64,000 nt of DNA from Lepidostoma basale (taxonomy: Eukaryota > Arthropoda > Insecta > Trichoptera > Lepidostomatidae), in the NCBI GenBank assembly GCA_022606425.2, contig JAHDVF020001348.1:739001-803000 (forward strand), in the 5' to 3' direction. The first letter of the stretch is position 1. Each line of letters starts with the position of its first letter. The position numbers were made by a program, and so were the translations under genes. This document shows positions 62,345 through 64,000 of the stretch, in pieces. The notes under the pieces were generated by a model. It was not told the DNA's origin. It did no database searches and saw nothing but the letters and a program-made list of their open reading frames with translations.

Positions 62345-62820
62345 AAACCATCTTAGTGACCCTTTTTTAATTTTATTTATCACGTATTCATCCGCCTTAC
62401 ATTTTTTCTAACTTCATCATTATGTATTCTATCATTACATCGTTTTTAGCACATTCTTCTTAGTGACCTCATTACTACGGCATTTATTCTACTTTCTTCC
62501 TTCTTCTGCCAACTCCAAGCTTCACTTCCATACATAAGGGTTCACCAGAACTCCATTATGCACTGCCATATTTGCTTCATTCGATATATTTATATTTGCG
62601 GTAATGACTTTGAGTGCACCATTTATTTTGTTTCCTTCTCCAAGCCTTCTCCCAATATCTTTCTCCATTTTTCCATCTCTTGTAAACATGCTTACGAGAT
62701 AAACAAATTCGGTAACATGCTCTAAATTCTCACCGTTCGCACTAATGTCAGAATCCGTCATACATTCTTCCTTTTCAAATAGCATAACTTAAGACTTTGA
62801 CACGTTCATCACAAAGTTAT
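62345..62820 (-). mobile_element. RTE-A2 LINE, middle part
   Basis: Minus frame 62522-62785: MLFEKEECMTDSDISANGEN, EFVYLVSMFTRDGKMEKDI, GALKVITAN, AVHNGVLV; it continues frameshifted to EVTKKNVLKTM-type text and RWFGH. Covers the region after RT motif C. The 3' part is missing. Confidence 0.8.
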
Positions 62821-62824
62821 ACTT

Positions 62825-62947
62825 AACTAACCATCACGCTGTCTCCCCTAAAGGGTAGGCAGAAAGAATCGACTGCCACACTTAAACCGATGCGACACTT
62901 TATCCTTCTCTTTTCGCCCCCGCGAGAGACGCGGTGTGATGGGTTGC
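62825..62947 (-). mobile_element. Chimeric non-autonomous retroposon (HH), copy 3, 5'-truncated
   Basis: Same junction as copies 1 and 2: the RTE-A terminus (plus-strand CATCACGCTGTCTCCCCT) joined to ATCCTTCTCTTTTCGCCCC and GCGGTGTGATGGGTTG. The 5' end stops after GGGTTG, consistent with truncation during reverse transcription. Tail short (GTTAAGT). Confidence 0.8.
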
Positions 62948-62954
62948 TACTTAT

Positions 62955-63135
62955 TCCGAGGAAACATGGTATAACCTAATTGATCAAATTATTTATGCAG
63001 GCTATGTAAGAAGTCGAATGAATCAACGTACGTGTATGACTCGCTGTATGAATGTGAAAAAGGCTATAGAGATGTGTCAGGATAGAGTAGTGTGGCGAAC
63101 CGTTCTCTCTGCTTATCTTTTCGGAAAACAAAGAA
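62955..63135 (+). mobile_element. RTE-A2 LINE, 3' part
   Basis: ETWYNLIDQII, GYVRSRMNQRTCMTRCMNVK, EMCQDRVVW, LSAYLFG. The tail is lost. Confidence 0.75.
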
Positions 63136-63705
63136 ATGTTTTTGGTTTGTTTGTTTTTTTAAGACACATTTATGATATACCATTTTATGTGGGCAACCAT
63201 CGCTGGATTGAAATGAAACATTAGTAAATTTTCACAAGGTTAACTTAATTCAATATTCATTTTACATTAAAAGCGTTTATTACCTTTTTTGAGGTGTTGC
63301 TTCATAATATAAACATCCGAAAATCCGACATGATTTTGAATAAAATTTCCGTAACAATAAGTTGGCTTAAATTATTCATAAATTCAGACATCTTTCTTTT
63401 GTCCCGCCAAAATTCATACATTTATAAGTCTGCTATTAAAGCTTATGGCGCTCCAAATGTTTACTATGGACATACAGAAATGGCAGAGTATCAAAGTTTT
63501 TACATGTTTGGTGTATCTTCTCTACTAATGCTTGGGCATAAAAAGTTAACGATTACGTCCCTTCTGTTTATTTTTCTCGTTTGTTCTGGGAAAGAGTATA
63601 ACGACAATCAATGTTAAGTTTATTTGAAGATTCTCTTTGCTTAACCCTTAGGAAACTGTGTTTGTTGAATAATGTTATAAACTGTTTAAATTGAAAAACT
63701 TTGTT
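63136..63705. other. Unassigned stretch with a 107-codon frame
   Basis: The frame 63294-63617 (+) shows no domain I recognise and no supporting splice context. Probably chance. Confidence 0.35.
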
Positions 63706-63710
63706 TTATA

Positions 63711-64000
63711 AATGTATGGAAGCGAAGCATGGAACTGGCAAAAGAAGGATGAGAGTAGAATAAATGCAGTAGAAATGAGATCCCTTAGACGAATGTGTGG
63801 ATACTCTGTGTATGATAGAGTGTCGAATGAAAATATAAGAAGTGAATGCGGTGCGAATGATGGTGTCATTAACAAAATAATGAAAGGATCATCAAGATGG
63901 TTTGGACATATGGAAAGAATGAATGAAGAAAGAATGGTAAAAAAATTATATGTTAATGGTGTAAATGGAACCAGAAATAGAGGAAGACCTAGGAAAACGT
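63711..64000 (+). mobile_element. RTE-A LINE, runs off the window end
   Basis: From MYGSEAWNWQKKDESRINAV through SVYDRVSNENIRSECGANDG to GRPRKT at the edge. Open frame in the visible part (63711 on) except for small changes (VINKIM, SSRWFGHM). The truncation point is close to that of the copy at 39521. Confidence 0.88.

Noticed and set aside
63294..63617. 107-codon frame as a gene
   Set aside because: No domain, no repeat match and no splice context; consistent with chance in AT-rich DNA.

Overview
The window looks like intronic or intergenic DNA from an AT-rich insect nuclear genome. Lepidoptera is plausible from the transposon families, but this is not certain. The only host-gene evidence I can support is one 79-bp exon at 7712-7790 (+). 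It has clean splice sites and encodes the third-transmembrane-helix region of a methuselah-like adhesion-type GPCR. Everything else I can identify is mobile-element debris. There is no bacterial, organellar or CRISPR signature, no convincing rRNA or tRNA gene, and no complete protein-coding gene.

The dominant repeat is an RTE-clade non-LTR retrotransposon, called RTE-A here, with about 30 pieces on both strands. Its best copy (10705-11862) keeps an open 361-codon frame from reverse transcriptase motif B through the C-terminal GRPRKTW region. The stop codon lies almost directly against a (GTTA)n tail. Several copies are 5'-truncated and flanked by 8-12 bp target-site duplications that mostly begin with TTA. 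A sister subfamily (RTE-A2) ends in (GTTT)n. Other RTE-like families (labels B, B2, C, E/D, G, H) end in (AAG)n tails. L2/CR1-like LINEs end in (AAT)n. Jockey-like RT pieces, tRNA-derived SINEs and Penelope-like fragments (RT, GIY-YIG and terminal repeats with hammerhead-like cores) are also present.

DNA transposons include two hAT-type elements with perfect 8-bp duplications (14255-14725 and 43640-43888), a pogo/Tigger element with a CENP-B-type helix-turn-helix (41342-41901), a mariner C-terminus, a DUF4817-like transposase remnant, a possible piggyBac relative, an 877-bp TIR element with an unassigned HTH peptide, and foldback MITEs.

The most interesting signals are: (1) recurrent 6-nt insertions CGAGTA at TA dinucleotides, absent from paralogous copies at five places, which look like excision footprints; (2) a ~600-bp chimeric non-autonomous element that borrows the last ~55 bp and the tail of RTE-A (three copies); (3) hammerhead-like folds in Penelope-type terminal repeats; (4) a three-layer nested insertion at 21017-22400.

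Layout: 1-7000 RTE-A, RTE-B, MITE and an unclassified coding repeat; 7000-9500 host exon, small MITE, SINE, RTE-C; 9500-14800 the long RTE-A copy, RTE-B and a hAT; 15800-24400 RTE families, the nested cluster and a segmental duplication; 25500-33600 Penelope RT, RTE-G, MITEs, the 877-bp TIR element; 33600-37300 LINE tail, chimeric element, MITEs and Penelope repeats; 37300-46000 LINE, SINE palindrome, pogo, mariner, Penelope endonuclease, hAT; 46000-64000 RTE families, SINEs, Penelope repeats and transposase remnants. Family labels are local to this annotation. Boundaries without a stated duplication are approximate, to about 10-20 bp.
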